A DNA stretch of 64,000 nucleotides from Gammaproteobacteria bacterium (GTDB lineage Bacteria; Pseudomonadota; Gammaproteobacteria; Steroidobacterales; Woeseiaceae). Shown here piece after piece: positions 18,610-28,805 of this stretch. The DNA lies in contig JAHEGH010000001.1 of the NCBI GenBank assembly GCA_024639825.1, positions 1-64,000 on the forward strand, given 5' to 3'. Both the position numbers and the translations under genes were made by a program. The notes beneath the pieces were generated by a model. That model was not told the origin of the DNA, ran no database searches, and was given only the letters and a program-made list of their open reading frames with translations. Position 1 is the first letter of the stretch. Every line of letters starts with the position of its first letter.

Positions 18610-19005
18610 TCAGTGCCGGTTACGGTGACCTTCGTGTCGGCCATCACGCCGCTTGTTATCACGGTGGTGTTTGCGATAGTGATCGTCGTGGTAATAGCGC
18701 TTATCGTAGCGATGGCCATAATGGCGTTCCCAGCGATAGATATCGAAGAGCTCGCCCCAGCCTAGTCGCCAATTCCGCTTCAGCGAAGAATGCCGGTACC
18801 ACCTCCGAAACGAGTCATTGCGTTTGAGCCAGCGTGGCATGTGCTCTGACCGGCGCATGTGTGCGCCGCGATAGTCACGACGATAGTTGTCATAGTACGG
18901 CTGCGAGTCGTGCGAGTACCGACCTTCCGTGTGCGCTGCAGCCTCAGGCGTATTCAGAAGCATGAGGCCACCGGCTACAAGCGCTGCTGTCATCAGTTTG
19001 TTCAT
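18610..19005 (-). CDS. Small secreted Arg/His/Tyr-rich protein
   Basis: Signal peptide MNKLMTAALVAGGLMLLNTPEAAA followed by highly basic RH-rich sequence; start trimmed to an ATG preceded by GGAGG. Confidence 0.75.
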   Translation of the reverse strand: MNKLMTAALVAGGLMLLNTPEAAAHTEGRYSHDSQPYYDNYRRDYRGAHMRRSEHMPRWLKRNDSFRRWYRHSSLKRNWRLGWGELFDIYRWERHYGHRYDKRYYHDDHYRKHHRDNKRRDGRHEGHRNRH

Positions 19006-19100
19006 AACGTCCTCCGGTTTGTCCCAGTGCAGCTCCAGAGTAAGTCTGAGCACATGAACCCGAAGTGAATTCGTGAGAACATGCGGCAGCAGAAAAATGA

Positions 19101-20228
<1,128 letters not shown>

Positions 20229-20231
20229 ACT

Positions 20232-21758
20232 GTGTCAAAAGTCGCTGTCGCAACTACGTCGCAGCTAGCGGCCGATGCGGCCCGTGAAGTTGCTGACCTC
20301 GGGGGGAACGCCGTTGACTGCGCACTGGCCGCCGCCCTGCTGACGATCAATACGGAACCCGGCGTCTGTGCGCTGGGCGGTAGTGCTTTTATCACGATCT
20401 GGAGCAATGGCGCGGATCCCGTCACGGTTGACGGTAACGTCGCGGTGCCCGGCAAAGGGCTCGCGGATAAAGAACGCGGGCACGGTGCCGTCGAGATTTC
20501 CCTTGCCTATGGCGGCGGCATAAGGACGCTGGTCGGACCGGGATCGGTATCGGTTCCGGGCACGCTCGCGGCGATGGAAGATGCCTGGCAGAACTACGGC
20601 AGGGCGCCGTGGCGCGCGATCTTCGAACCAACCATTCGAGCCTGCCGCGAAGGCTTCCCGTTATCAGGCGCCTGCAGGTACTACCTGGGCTACTCCGGCG
20701 ACATTATTTTTGGGCGCAGTGCGGATGGCCACAATGCCCTGCACCGTGATGACGGTTCACTGCTGGATGTCGGCGACACGGTCCACGTGCCGCACCTTGC
20801 CGACACGCTCGACGCCATTGCTCATGAGGGCGCACGGCTTTTCTACGAGGGCGAGATTGCACAGGCCCTGTCCGGTCACTGCCGCGATGGCGACGGCATG
20901 CTGACGCTCGAGGATCTGAGCACCTACCGCGCTGTTGAGCGCAGACCGCTGATGACGACTATCGGCGAGTGGCAGCTTGCCAGCAACCCGCCGCCGGCTG
21001 TCGGCGGTTCCGTACTGGCTGCGATGCTGCTGGCCTGTGCCGACCTCAAGACCGACCGCTGGGACGCTGACTCGTTGTTGCGCCTTATCGATTCGCAGCG
21101 TGCCTGTCTCGATTTCCGGCAACGAAATCTCGACCTTGCAGAGGACGTTGGGCCGGAGGCGGCGCGCCTGGTCGAAGCCGCACGCAGCGGACAACTCTTA
21201 TCACGCTGGACGTCTGCATCCACGGTTCACACGTCCGTTGTCGACGACAGCGGGACCGGCTGTGCCATTACAGCATCGTCGGGCTACGGCTCCGGTGAGA
21301 TGCCGGCTGGCACAGGTCTGTGGCTCAACAACTGCCTGGGCGAAATCGAACTCAACCGGCGCGGTCTCGATGCCGGACCGCCGGGAGCACGCCTGCCCTC
21401 CAATATGACGCCCGCGGTTGCGCGACGTGATGGCACAGTACTGGCGGTCGGGTCACCGGGCGCTGACCGCATTACAACGGCAATGCAGCAGTTCCTTATC
21501 AATTACATGCTGCTTGGCATGCCGCTCGCCGATGCAATCGCACACCCACGCGTGCATGTCGATACGAGCGGCGATGTCGTGCAGCTCAAGACGGAAGCAG
21601 GTCTTGACCTGCCGAAGGTCGACCTTCCCCTTACGGTGTTTCCGGGACTGGTCATGTACTTCGGAGGTGTTGGCGCAGCGGTATTCGACAACAACGATGG
21701 CTTCGCTGTCGCGGCTGATCCACGTCGCGAAGGTGGCGTCTTTACCCCAGACGCATGA
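20232..21758 (+). CDS. Gamma-glutamyltransferase family protein
   Basis: GGNAVDCALAAALLTINTEPGVCALGG; STVHTSVVDDSG (candidate catalytic Thr); GTGLWLNNCLGE; GSPGADRI. Confidence 0.9.
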   Translation: MSKVAVATTSQLAADAAREVADLGGNAVDCALAAALLTINTEPGVCALGGSAFITIWSNGADPVTVDGNVAVPGKGLADKERGHGAVEISLAYGGGIRTLVGPGSVSVPGTLAAMEDAWQNYGRAPWRAIFEPTIRACREGFPLSGACRYYLGYSGDIIFGRSADGHNALHRDDGSLLDVGDTVHVPHLADTLDAIAHEGARLFYEGEIAQALSGHCRDGDGMLTLEDLSTYRAVERRPLMTTIGEWQLASNPPPAVGGSVLAAMLLACADLKTDRWDADSLLRLIDSQRACLDFRQRNLDLAEDVGPEAARLVEAARSGQLLSRWTSASTVHTSVVDDSGTGCAITASSGYGSGEMPAGTGLWLNNCLGEIELNRRGLDAGPPGARLPSNMTPAVARRDGTVLAVGSPGADRITTAMQQFLINYMLLGMPLADAIAHPRVHVDTSGDVVQLKTEAGLDLPKVDLPLTVFPGLVMYFGGVGAAVFDNNDGFAVAADPRREGGVFTPDA

Positions 21759-23491
21759 TGTTCCAGCGACTTGCCATCCTCTCGATCCTGTCACTGTGCC
21801 TGCTCAACGTCGCCAGCCGGGCCGACGAGACCATCACGCGTGGCAGCAACCTGTCCGTGGACGTTGCCGCGGATGGACGACTCGTCATGGATGTTGCAGG
21901 CCACATCTGGACAATTCCCCAGGCCGGTGGTGATGCCACCATAGTGACCCAGGCGTTCGGTTCCGCGAATCGGCCACGCTGGTCCCCTGACGGTTTGCGA
22001 GTTGTTTTTACAGCAATCGCTGATCAAGAACAGGGTATGTGGGTACACGATACCGGTAGCGAGCAAACCGTCTCCATCAGCGAGAAATCGCACTTCGACC
22101 TTCATCCGACCTGGCATCCGGATGGCCAGCGTGTGACCTATGCATCTGACCGCACCGGCAAGGGATTCGACCTTTGGGAGGTCGATTTGCCGACCGGACT
22201 CCACTGGCGCCTGAGCAGCCGCCCCGGCGACGAGATAGAGCCCGCGTGGTCTGCCGATGGCAAGGACCTTGTCTATATCCATAGCAACCAGGGTCGATGG
22301 TCGCTCGTGCTGCGACGCCTTGGCAGACGCGAAGAGATTCTCGTTTCAGGTACGGACCACCTGTCCGCTCCATCGTGGCGACCGGACGGGAGCCTGATCA
22401 CTTTCTGGCGGGACGGCGAAGACGGGACGTCCCTCGACATGGTGATCCTGTCGCAACCCAGGCTGGTGCGACGCTACATGAATGGCGAAGACTACGTGAC
22501 CAGCCCCGTTAGCTGGCTCGATAAACACCGCATGGTCTATTCCGCGGGCGGCGTCATTCGGCAACGACTGTTTAACGCATGGTCGTCCCGGACCGTACCG
22601 TTTCGTGCGACGATTGCAACCGCCCCCAGAGCGGTTGTCGAACGGCTGCGGCGCAACCTGCCACGCGGCGGTGAACCACGGGGCACCCTGGTTATACATG
22701 CGGCGAAGCTATTCGACGGGATTGGCGGCGGCTATCAGCACGACCGCGACATTGTCATCGAGGGCGGGCGCATAAAATCGGTTGAGGCCCATGCGGATCG
22801 TCCGGGCATGATTGTGATCGACATGGGTGACCTGGCGGTGTTGCCGGGGTATGTCGATGCGCAGGCTCGACTGCCGCTTACGGCAGACGAGATGACAGGC
22901 CCACTCCTTCTGGCCGCAGGCGTGACCACGATTGTTGCAGACCATCCGGAAGCCGAGCATCTCAGTACCGTCTGGTCCGGAAAGGAGCTCCCAGGCCCAC
23001 GTGTTTTGCCCGCCGTGGACTGGCCGGTCGGTGACTACTCCGGCCTGGCTGACAGCATGACGCCGGGACTCCCGTCGCTATTGCAGTCCCGGCCAGCCCG
23101 ACTCATCGGGTTCAATGACATGATTGCGCGACGATTTAGCGAACCGCCCGCTTTCGACGCCGGAAAAACCACGGTGGTACTCGGCAGCCGTCCGAACGGC
23201 ATGCCGGCAGGCATTGCGCTCCATGCCGAGTTACGGGCGCTGGTCGCGGCGCAACTCAAACCCGAACAGGCTCTGCGTGCGGCAGGCGTCAATGCGGCAG
23301 CAGAGCTGGGCGTGGATCCGACGCTGGGTCGCGTGGCAACGGGGGCCGTCGCCGACCTGGTCTTTGTCGACGGTGATCCACTCACCGACATCGATGCCGC
23401 GCTGAAAGTTGTGGCCGTCGTGCGCAATGGACGATTTTTTAGTGTGGCCGGCCTGATCGACCGGGTGGCAGCGCCTGAAACTGTCGAATAA
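21755..23491 (+). CDS. PD40 beta-propeller plus degenerate amidohydrolase protein
   Basis: TolB-like repeats (RPRWSPDGLRVVF, HPTWHPDGQRVTYASDRTG); C-terminal amidohydrolase-like ALRAAGVNAAAELGVDPTLGRVATGAVADLVFVDGDPL. Confidence 0.88.
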   Translation: MMFQRLAILSILSLCLLNVASRADETITRGSNLSVDVAADGRLVMDVAGHIWTIPQAGGDATIVTQAFGSANRPRWSPDGLRVVFTAIADQEQGMWVHDTGSEQTVSISEKSHFDLHPTWHPDGQRVTYASDRTGKGFDLWEVDLPTGLHWRLSSRPGDEIEPAWSADGKDLVYIHSNQGRWSLVLRRLGRREEILVSGTDHLSAPSWRPDGSLITFWRDGEDGTSLDMVILSQPRLVRRYMNGEDYVTSPVSWLDKHRMVYSAGGVIRQRLFNAWSSRTVPFRATIATAPRAVVERLRRNLPRGGEPRGTLVIHAAKLFDGIGGGYQHDRDIVIEGGRIKSVEAHADRPGMIVIDMGDLAVLPGYVDAQARLPLTADEMTGPLLLAAGVTTIVADHPEAEHLSTVWSGKELPGPRVLPAVDWPVGDYSGLADSMTPGLPSLLQSRPARLIGFNDMIARRFSEPPAFDAGKTTVVLGSRPNGMPAGIALHAELRALVAAQLKPEQALRAAGVNAAAELGVDPTLGRVATGAVADLVFVDGDPLTDIDAALKVVAVVRNGRFFSVAGLIDRVAAPETVE

Positions 23492-23584
23492 TTTGACAGA
23501 ATCTACATAGGTCGGCGGTACAAACCCGGTAATTTCCCACTTATCAGCGATTTAGGCTGTGCACTTATCCGAAAGGATGATGTC

Positions 23585-23668
23585 ATGCGACCCAAAATTG
23601 TCGGAATGTTTTACAACTTAGGTCCGTGGCTGCCGGATCAAAGCATTGAGCAATCGCTAAATCATTGA
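23585..23668 (+). CDS. Possible 27-aa small ORF (MRPKIVGMFYNLGPWLPDQSIEQSLNH)
   Basis: ATG preceded by AAAGGA seven nt upstream; no other support. Confidence 0.25.
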   Translation: MRPKIVGMFYNLGPWLPDQSIEQSLNH

Positions 23669-23691
23669 AATCCGGCCGCTCCGACACGGGT

Positions 23692-23707
23692 TGGCACAGG
23701 TCTTGCT
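23692..23707 (+). promoter_or_regulatory. Sigma-54 (-24/-12) promoter
   Basis: TGGCACAGGTCTTGCT, exact match to TGGCACRNNNNTTGCW with GG-N10-GC spacing. Confidence 0.8.
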
Positions 23708-23717
23708 TTTACTACTG

Positions 23718-23925
23718 TGCCCAAGCGAAGTGTAACTGCGCACGGGTACGTAAATCGGTCACAAACAGGATTTAGACGCCAGAAGAACAATAAAAACAAA
23801 AAAAGAAGATCAGAATCCAACAACAATAAGAAAGCATCTGTTTCCGATTACCTGATTCGCAGTTACCTCTTTTGAAAAAAAGAGAATCCAGCCCCGCCGC
23901 TAACGCCGCGGGGCTTTTTCTTTTT
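23718..23925 (+). ncRNA. Candidate sigma-54-driven, Hfq-binding small RNA
   Basis: No ATG in the segment; nine consecutive ARN triplets at 23783-23809 and five at 23819-23833; bounded by the sigma-54 promoter and a terminator. Confidence 0.6.
23890..23925 (+). terminator. Rho-independent terminator
   Basis: AGCCCCGC-N10-GCGGGGCT followed by TTTTCTTTTT. Confidence 0.85.
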
Positions 23926-23972
23926 ACCCTGGTTATGTCAGTTACAATGATTGTTTGACGACGGGGCTCACA

Positions 23973-24770
23973 ATGAAGAAAACGACAACTCTGTTACTCG
24001 CGTTTGTCCTGAGCGCGTGTGGCCAGCAGGCTGACGACGCTGAGACTGTGGCGGTGGAACCGGTCGCCCCCGAACCTGAAATGTCTGTTTACGAAGCAGC
24101 GCTTGCCAACGCGTCACGCCCCGACGCGGACCGGGAACGCGACGCCAGACGCAAGCCAGCCGAGGTGCTTGAATTTTTGGGTGTCACTCCCGGTATGACC
24201 GTACTCGATATGTTTTCGGGAGGTGGCTACTACACAGAGATCCTGTCGCACACGGTCGGCCCAGAAGGGCAGGTCGTCGCCCATTCGAACGAAGCCTACT
24301 TGCGGTACGTCGGTGACGAGTTTGAGAAACGCTATCTTGGCGGTCGACTCGCGAACGCCCAGGTCCTGATGGCCGAAAATAACGAGCTGTCGCTCGAAGC
24401 GAACTCGCTTGATGGCATCATGCTGGTGCTGTCGTTTCACGACTTGTTCCTGCCATCTTCCGACGGCTGGCCAGCAATTGACATTGAACAACTACTTGCG
24501 GAACTACACAGTGGCTTGCGAGCCGGTGGCTTTGTCGGTGTGATCGACCACTATGCCGCCGCTGGAGCATTGCCGAGTGAAACCGGTAATGGCACACATC
24601 GTATCGATCCGGCCGTTGTTATCAGAGAAATGACAGCCGCGGGCTTCGTACTCGACGGTCAGAGCGATATCTTGCGCAATCCCGATGACGACTACGCAAG
24701 GACTGTATTTGACCCCGAGCTGAGCGGCAAGACAGATCGTTTCGTCATGCGCTTCATCAAGGCCGAATAG
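23973..24770 (+). CDS. SAM-dependent methyltransferase-like lipoprotein
   Basis: Lipobox FVLSACGQQ; GVTPGMTVLDMFSGGGYYTEILS SAM-binding motif. Confidence 0.87.
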   Translation: MKKTTTLLLAFVLSACGQQADDAETVAVEPVAPEPEMSVYEAALANASRPDADRERDARRKPAEVLEFLGVTPGMTVLDMFSGGGYYTEILSHTVGPEGQVVAHSNEAYLRYVGDEFEKRYLGGRLANAQVLMAENNELSLEANSLDGIMLVLSFHDLFLPSSDGWPAIDIEQLLAELHSGLRAGGFVGVIDHYAAAGALPSETGNGTHRIDPAVVIREMTAAGFVLDGQSDILRNPDDDYARTVFDPELSGKTDRFVMRFIKAE

Positions 24771-24773
24771 ATC

Positions 24774-26303
24774 GTGCGCGCGACGTGGCTGACATGTGCC
24801 CTGTTCCTGCTCGCCGCGTGCGGCTCGGAGCAGCGGGATTTTTCGGAGGCAAGTATTGCCGACCTGCATGACCAGTTGCAGCGCGGTGATATTACGTCTG
24901 AGGAACTGGTTGAATGGTATATCGATCGCATCGCTGCGGTAGACCGGTCGGGGCCGGCACTGAACGCCATCATCGAGATCAACCCCGACGCACGCGACAT
25001 TGCCGAAGCACTGGATCGGGAGTGGCAATCGTCAGGACCCCGCGGTCCACTGCATGGCATCCCGGTCGTGCTCAAGGCGAATATTGGTACAGCAGACCAG
25101 ATGTACACGAGTGCCGGATCCCTGGCGCTCGCGGACCACGTGCCACCGGAGGACTCGTTCATCGTGAAGCGCCTGCGGAATGCTGGTGCGGTAATTCTTG
25201 GCAAGGCCAATCTTAGCGAGTGGGCGAACTATCGCTCGTCGCGCTCATCGAGCGGCTGGAGCAGCGTTGGCGGGCAAACCCTTAATCCTTACGATACCGC
25301 GCGTACGCCCTGCGGCTCGTCAAGCGGTTCGGGCGTGGCTGTGGCGGCGAACCTTACCGTTGTTGCTGTTGGCACTGAGACAGACGGCTCCGTTGTGTGC
25401 CCGTCCGGCATTAATGGCATTGTGGGGATCAAGCCGACGTTAGGCCTCGTAAGCCGCAGCGGCATCATTCCAATTGCGCACAGTCAGGACACAGCGGGTC
25501 CTATGGCTCGGTCGGTGCGCGATGCGGCAATCTTGCTAACCGCGATGACGGGCGTGGATGCAGACGACCCCGCGACCAGCGACGCCGAGATTCACCACGA
25601 TTACTCGGCCAACCTGACTGCCGACGGCCTGCGCGGCAAGCGGATAGGAGTGCTCCGCTCGTTTTACGGGGCCGGCTCAAACCCGAATGTCGATGCGATC
25701 TACGAGGCGAGTATCGCTGCCCTCCAGGCACAGGGTGCCGAGATAGTGGATGGTATTGAGATTGATACGCTCGGCCTGTCCGAAGCCGAAGGCGAGGTCC
25801 TGCGTTATGAGTTCAAGGCGGACCTGAGCCAGTATTTTGCCGATTCATCGGCACCCGTGGAGTCGCTCGCCGACGTTATCGCTTTTAATGAAGCCAATGC
25901 CGACAAGGTAATGCCGATATTCGGCCAGGAGAGGTTTCTAGCCGCCGAAGAGAAAGGTCCATTGACCGAGCAGGTTTATCTCGACGCATTGGCAGACAGC
26001 AAACGCATTGCGCGCGACGGTATCGACGGGGCATTTGAAGAGCATAGCCTTGACGCCATTATTGCGATTACCAACGGCCCCGCCTGGATGATTGATCATG
26101 CCAATGGTGACGCATTTCATATCGGCAGTTCTTCGCTGGCCGCCGTCTCGGGTTATCCGAATATTACCGTGCCCGCAGGCTTTGCCTCGGATCTGCCAAT
26201 CGGCCTGTCATTCATGGGAAAACCCTGGAATGAGAAACAGCTCATAGAGATCGCGTACGCCTTTGAGCAAGCTACGGGAGCAAGACGTGCCCCGGCTCTG
26301 TAG
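24774..26303 (+). CDS. Amidase-signature family lipoprotein
   Basis: LHGIPVVLKANIGT; TPCGSSSGSGVAVAANL; ETDGSVVCPSGINGIVGIKPT; lipobox LLAACGSE. Confidence 0.93.
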   Translation: MRATWLTCALFLLAACGSEQRDFSEASIADLHDQLQRGDITSEELVEWYIDRIAAVDRSGPALNAIIEINPDARDIAEALDREWQSSGPRGPLHGIPVVLKANIGTADQMYTSAGSLALADHVPPEDSFIVKRLRNAGAVILGKANLSEWANYRSSRSSSGWSSVGGQTLNPYDTARTPCGSSSGSGVAVAANLTVVAVGTETDGSVVCPSGINGIVGIKPTLGLVSRSGIIPIAHSQDTAGPMARSVRDAAILLTAMTGVDADDPATSDAEIHHDYSANLTADGLRGKRIGVLRSFYGAGSNPNVDAIYEASIAALQAQGAEIVDGIEIDTLGLSEAEGEVLRYEFKADLSQYFADSSAPVESLADVIAFNEANADKVMPIFGQERFLAAEEKGPLTEQVYLDALADSKRIARDGIDGAFEEHSLDAIIAITNGPAWMIDHANGDAFHIGSSSLAAVSGYPNITVPAGFASDLPIGLSFMGKPWNEKQLIEIAYAFEQATGARRAPAL

Positions 26304-26333
26304 ACCGGGAATCCGAAACCCGCAGGCAGGCCG

Positions 26334-27104
26334 ATGTTCAAAGCAGTTCGCATTTCGATATTGCTGTTTATTCTGTTCTTTGTTGCCGTCAGCACCTGGC
26401 TGACCCAGGCGCGCAGCACCGACTGGAATAACAGTCTGTGGGTCAAAATCTACCCAATCAACGCTGACGGCAGCGCCGAATCGACCAGGTACATCGAGGA
26501 TCTCGAGCTGCGTCACTTCGAGGGCATCGAGACCTTCCTGGCGCGTGAAACCGAGCGTTACGGGAGTACTCTGCAACGCCCGGTTCGCATCGAACTCGGA
26601 TCGCAGGTTCACGAGCAACCACCCGAACTACCGGTTGAGCCGAAGCTGCTGTCAATCATGGGGTGGTCACTGAAAATGCGCTGGTGGGCCGCCACGGTGA
26701 CCGATAGTCAGGACGATATCGAACCCGATGTGCGCATATTCGTACGCTATCACCAGCCTGACTTTGGGATCACGCTGGAGAACTCGATCGGCCTGCAGAA
26801 GGGCATGGTCGGCATCGTCAACGGCTATGCAAGCCGGCGGCACCGCGGTACAAATAACGTCATCATTGCGCATGAATTCCTCCACACGCTGGGGGCCACC
26901 GATAAATACAGCCCACTGAATGGTCATCCCGTCGGCCCTGATGGCATCGCCGAGCCAGACCGCAAGCCGCTATACCCCCAGCGTTTTGCCGAGATCATGG
27001 GCGGCCGTATCGCACTCGCTGAGGACGATTCGGAGATTCCTTCGAGCCTCAAGTACGCGATGATCGGCGCGCTGACGGCCAGTGAAATCAACCTGACCGA
27101 CTGA
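26334..27104 (+). CDS. Membrane-anchored metzincin-like hypothetical protein
   Basis: One N-terminal TM segment; IIAHEFLHTLGATDKY (HExxHxxGxxD) and downstream IMGG. Confidence 0.78.
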   Translation: MFKAVRISILLFILFFVAVSTWLTQARSTDWNNSLWVKIYPINADGSAESTRYIEDLELRHFEGIETFLARETERYGSTLQRPVRIELGSQVHEQPPELPVEPKLLSIMGWSLKMRWWAATVTDSQDDIEPDVRIFVRYHQPDFGITLENSIGLQKGMVGIVNGYASRRHRGTNNVIIAHEFLHTLGATDKYSPLNGHPVGPDGIAEPDRKPLYPQRFAEIMGGRIALAEDDSEIPSSLKYAMIGALTASEINLTD

Positions 27105-27145
27105 CGCCGCTTTTTCTGCTCGTCGCGCTGAGCTACGCTCTCCCC

Positions 27146-27943
27146 ATGAGCGCGGTTGCACCTACTCTTTTCGCCTGCCGGGATATCCGTGTCGATGTAT
27201 CGGGGCGTACGCTCGTCGAAGCGCTCAGATTTGAAGTTGGCCGAGGCGAGCTGCTGGCGGTACTTGGTCAAAACGGATCGGGCAAATCTTTGACACTGCA
27301 CACGCTGGCGGGCCTGCGCCCCGCCGCCAGCGGTAGCGTACTCCTCAGCGGCGAAGACATGTCGAATACCCGGCGCCACGATATTGCGCGCCAGCTTGCG
27401 CTGTTGCCACAGCATGTCGACGACATCTTTCCGGCGACCGTGCTCGATACGGCAATGATCGGCCGCCACCCGCACATTGGCCGCTTTCAATGGGAATCCA
27501 GCGAGGATTTCGACATTGGACGCGCCGCGCTGGCATCGGTTGACCTCGGCGAGCTGGCTCGTCGCGATGTGCTGACACTCTCAGGAGGCGAACGACGCAG
27601 GCTCGCGATTGCACAGGTCCTGACCCAGCAACCCGATATTTACCTGCTCGACGAACCTACCAACCACCTCGATCCACAACACCAGCTCGATGCTCTGCGT
27701 CTGTTTCGCGAGCGAGCCAATGACGGAGCAGCCGTCATTGCCAGCCTGCACGATGTGAATCTTGCCGTTCGCTATGCGGACCGCTGCCTGTTGCTTTACG
27801 GGGACGGGCGTTGGGATATTGGCGCGACTGACGACGTGCTCGACGAGCAACGGCTTACCGAACTCTATGCAACACCGATGGAGTCCATTGCCTGGCGCTC
27901 GACCCGTCTCTTCGTCGCTACCGGCTCGCCTCAGGCAACGTAA
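27146..27943 (+). CDS. btuD: ABC transporter ATP-binding protein (BtuD/FecE-like)
   Basis: Walker A GQNGSGKS; LSGGERRRLAIAQVL; Walker B IYLLDEPTNHLD. Confidence 0.9.
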   Translation: MSAVAPTLFACRDIRVDVSGRTLVEALRFEVGRGELLAVLGQNGSGKSLTLHTLAGLRPAASGSVLLSGEDMSNTRRHDIARQLALLPQHVDDIFPATVLDTAMIGRHPHIGRFQWESSEDFDIGRAALASVDLGELARRDVLTLSGGERRRLAIAQVLTQQPDIYLLDEPTNHLDPQHQLDALRLFRERANDGAAVIASLHDVNLAVRYADRCLLLYGDGRWDIGATDDVLDEQRLTELYATPMESIAWRSTRLFVATGSPQAT

Positions 27944-28761
27944 CCGCGCAGCAACTCAAGATATTTAGCATGCAGCGACGGATTTGCCGCTAACACGGAC
28001 CGTATTTCCAGGTCTGGCTTTTCGCCATTCAGGTTCGTAAACACGCCACCGGCCTCGGTCACAATAATCGACAAGGCCGCAATATCGAGAATATTCACAT
28101 CCGACTCGATGACGGCTTCGATCTTGCCTGATGCGAGCAAATGATAGTGATAGAAATCGCCATAGCCGCGAATACGATCAGCTCGCTCGACGATGTTGCC
28201 CAGCGCTGCCCAGCCCTCGCTGCCCGCCAGCGACTTCAGGTTACCCACCGACACCGCCGCCCGGTCCGGGTTGTCGATTCTGCTGATTTTAAGCGGCACA
28301 CCGTTAAGCCAGGCCCCCTGGCCTTTTTCAGCCCACGCAAGCTCGTCCATCATCGTGCCACTGGATACGCCGAGAATTATTTCCCCGTGGTGCATGAGCG
28401 CAATCTGTGTGGAAAAGAACGGGTACTGCCGCACAAATCCCTTGGTGCCATCGATCGGATCAACGAGCCACAGGTACTCGGCGCCTTCCTGCGTTCGGCC
28501 GGTTTCTTCACCATAGAAGCCGTGCTCCGGAAATGCGTCGAGAATAAGCTCCCGAATCGCCTCCTCGCACTCGACATCAGCCTGCGTTACAGGCGTCATG
28601 TCTTCCTTGGTGGTGACCGTGAAATTGCCGGCATAGTAAGAACGGCTGATATCCGCCGCCTTCGATGCCGCCGCGAGGGCGACCTTGAGATAGGCTGACG
28701 CCGTATTTACATCAAATGCATTCACGGACGAAACTATGGCCGCTACTGCGCGCGGAAACAA
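27931..28761 (-). CDS. Inositol monophosphatase family protein (HisN/CysQ-like)
   Basis: GEETGRTQ; LWLVDPIDGTKGF; SDVNILDIAALSIIVTEAGG. Confidence 0.9.
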   Translation of the reverse strand: MFPRAVAAIVSSVNAFDVNTASAYLKVALAAASKAADISRSYYAGNFTVTTKEDMTPVTQADVECEEAIRELILDAFPEHGFYGEETGRTQEGAEYLWLVDPIDGTKGFVRQYPFFSTQIALMHHGEIILGVSSGTMMDELAWAEKGQGAWLNGVPLKISRIDNPDRAAVSVGNLKSLAGSEGWAALGNIVERADRIRGYGDFYHYHLLASGKIEAVIESDVNILDIAALSIIVTEAGGVFTNLNGEKPDLEIRSVLAANPSLHAKYLELLRGYVA

Positions 28762-28805
28762 GCCGCAATCTTGACAGTGTTGCTGCCGCTACCTATGGTC
28801 GCGCC

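Noticed and set aside
23717-23874. GTG-initiated 52-codon reading frame inside the candidate sRNA
   Set aside because: GTG coincides with the predicted transcription start, so there is no RBS; composition is low-complexity Lys/Asn from A-rich RNA. Treated as non-coding, although leaderless translation cannot be excluded.
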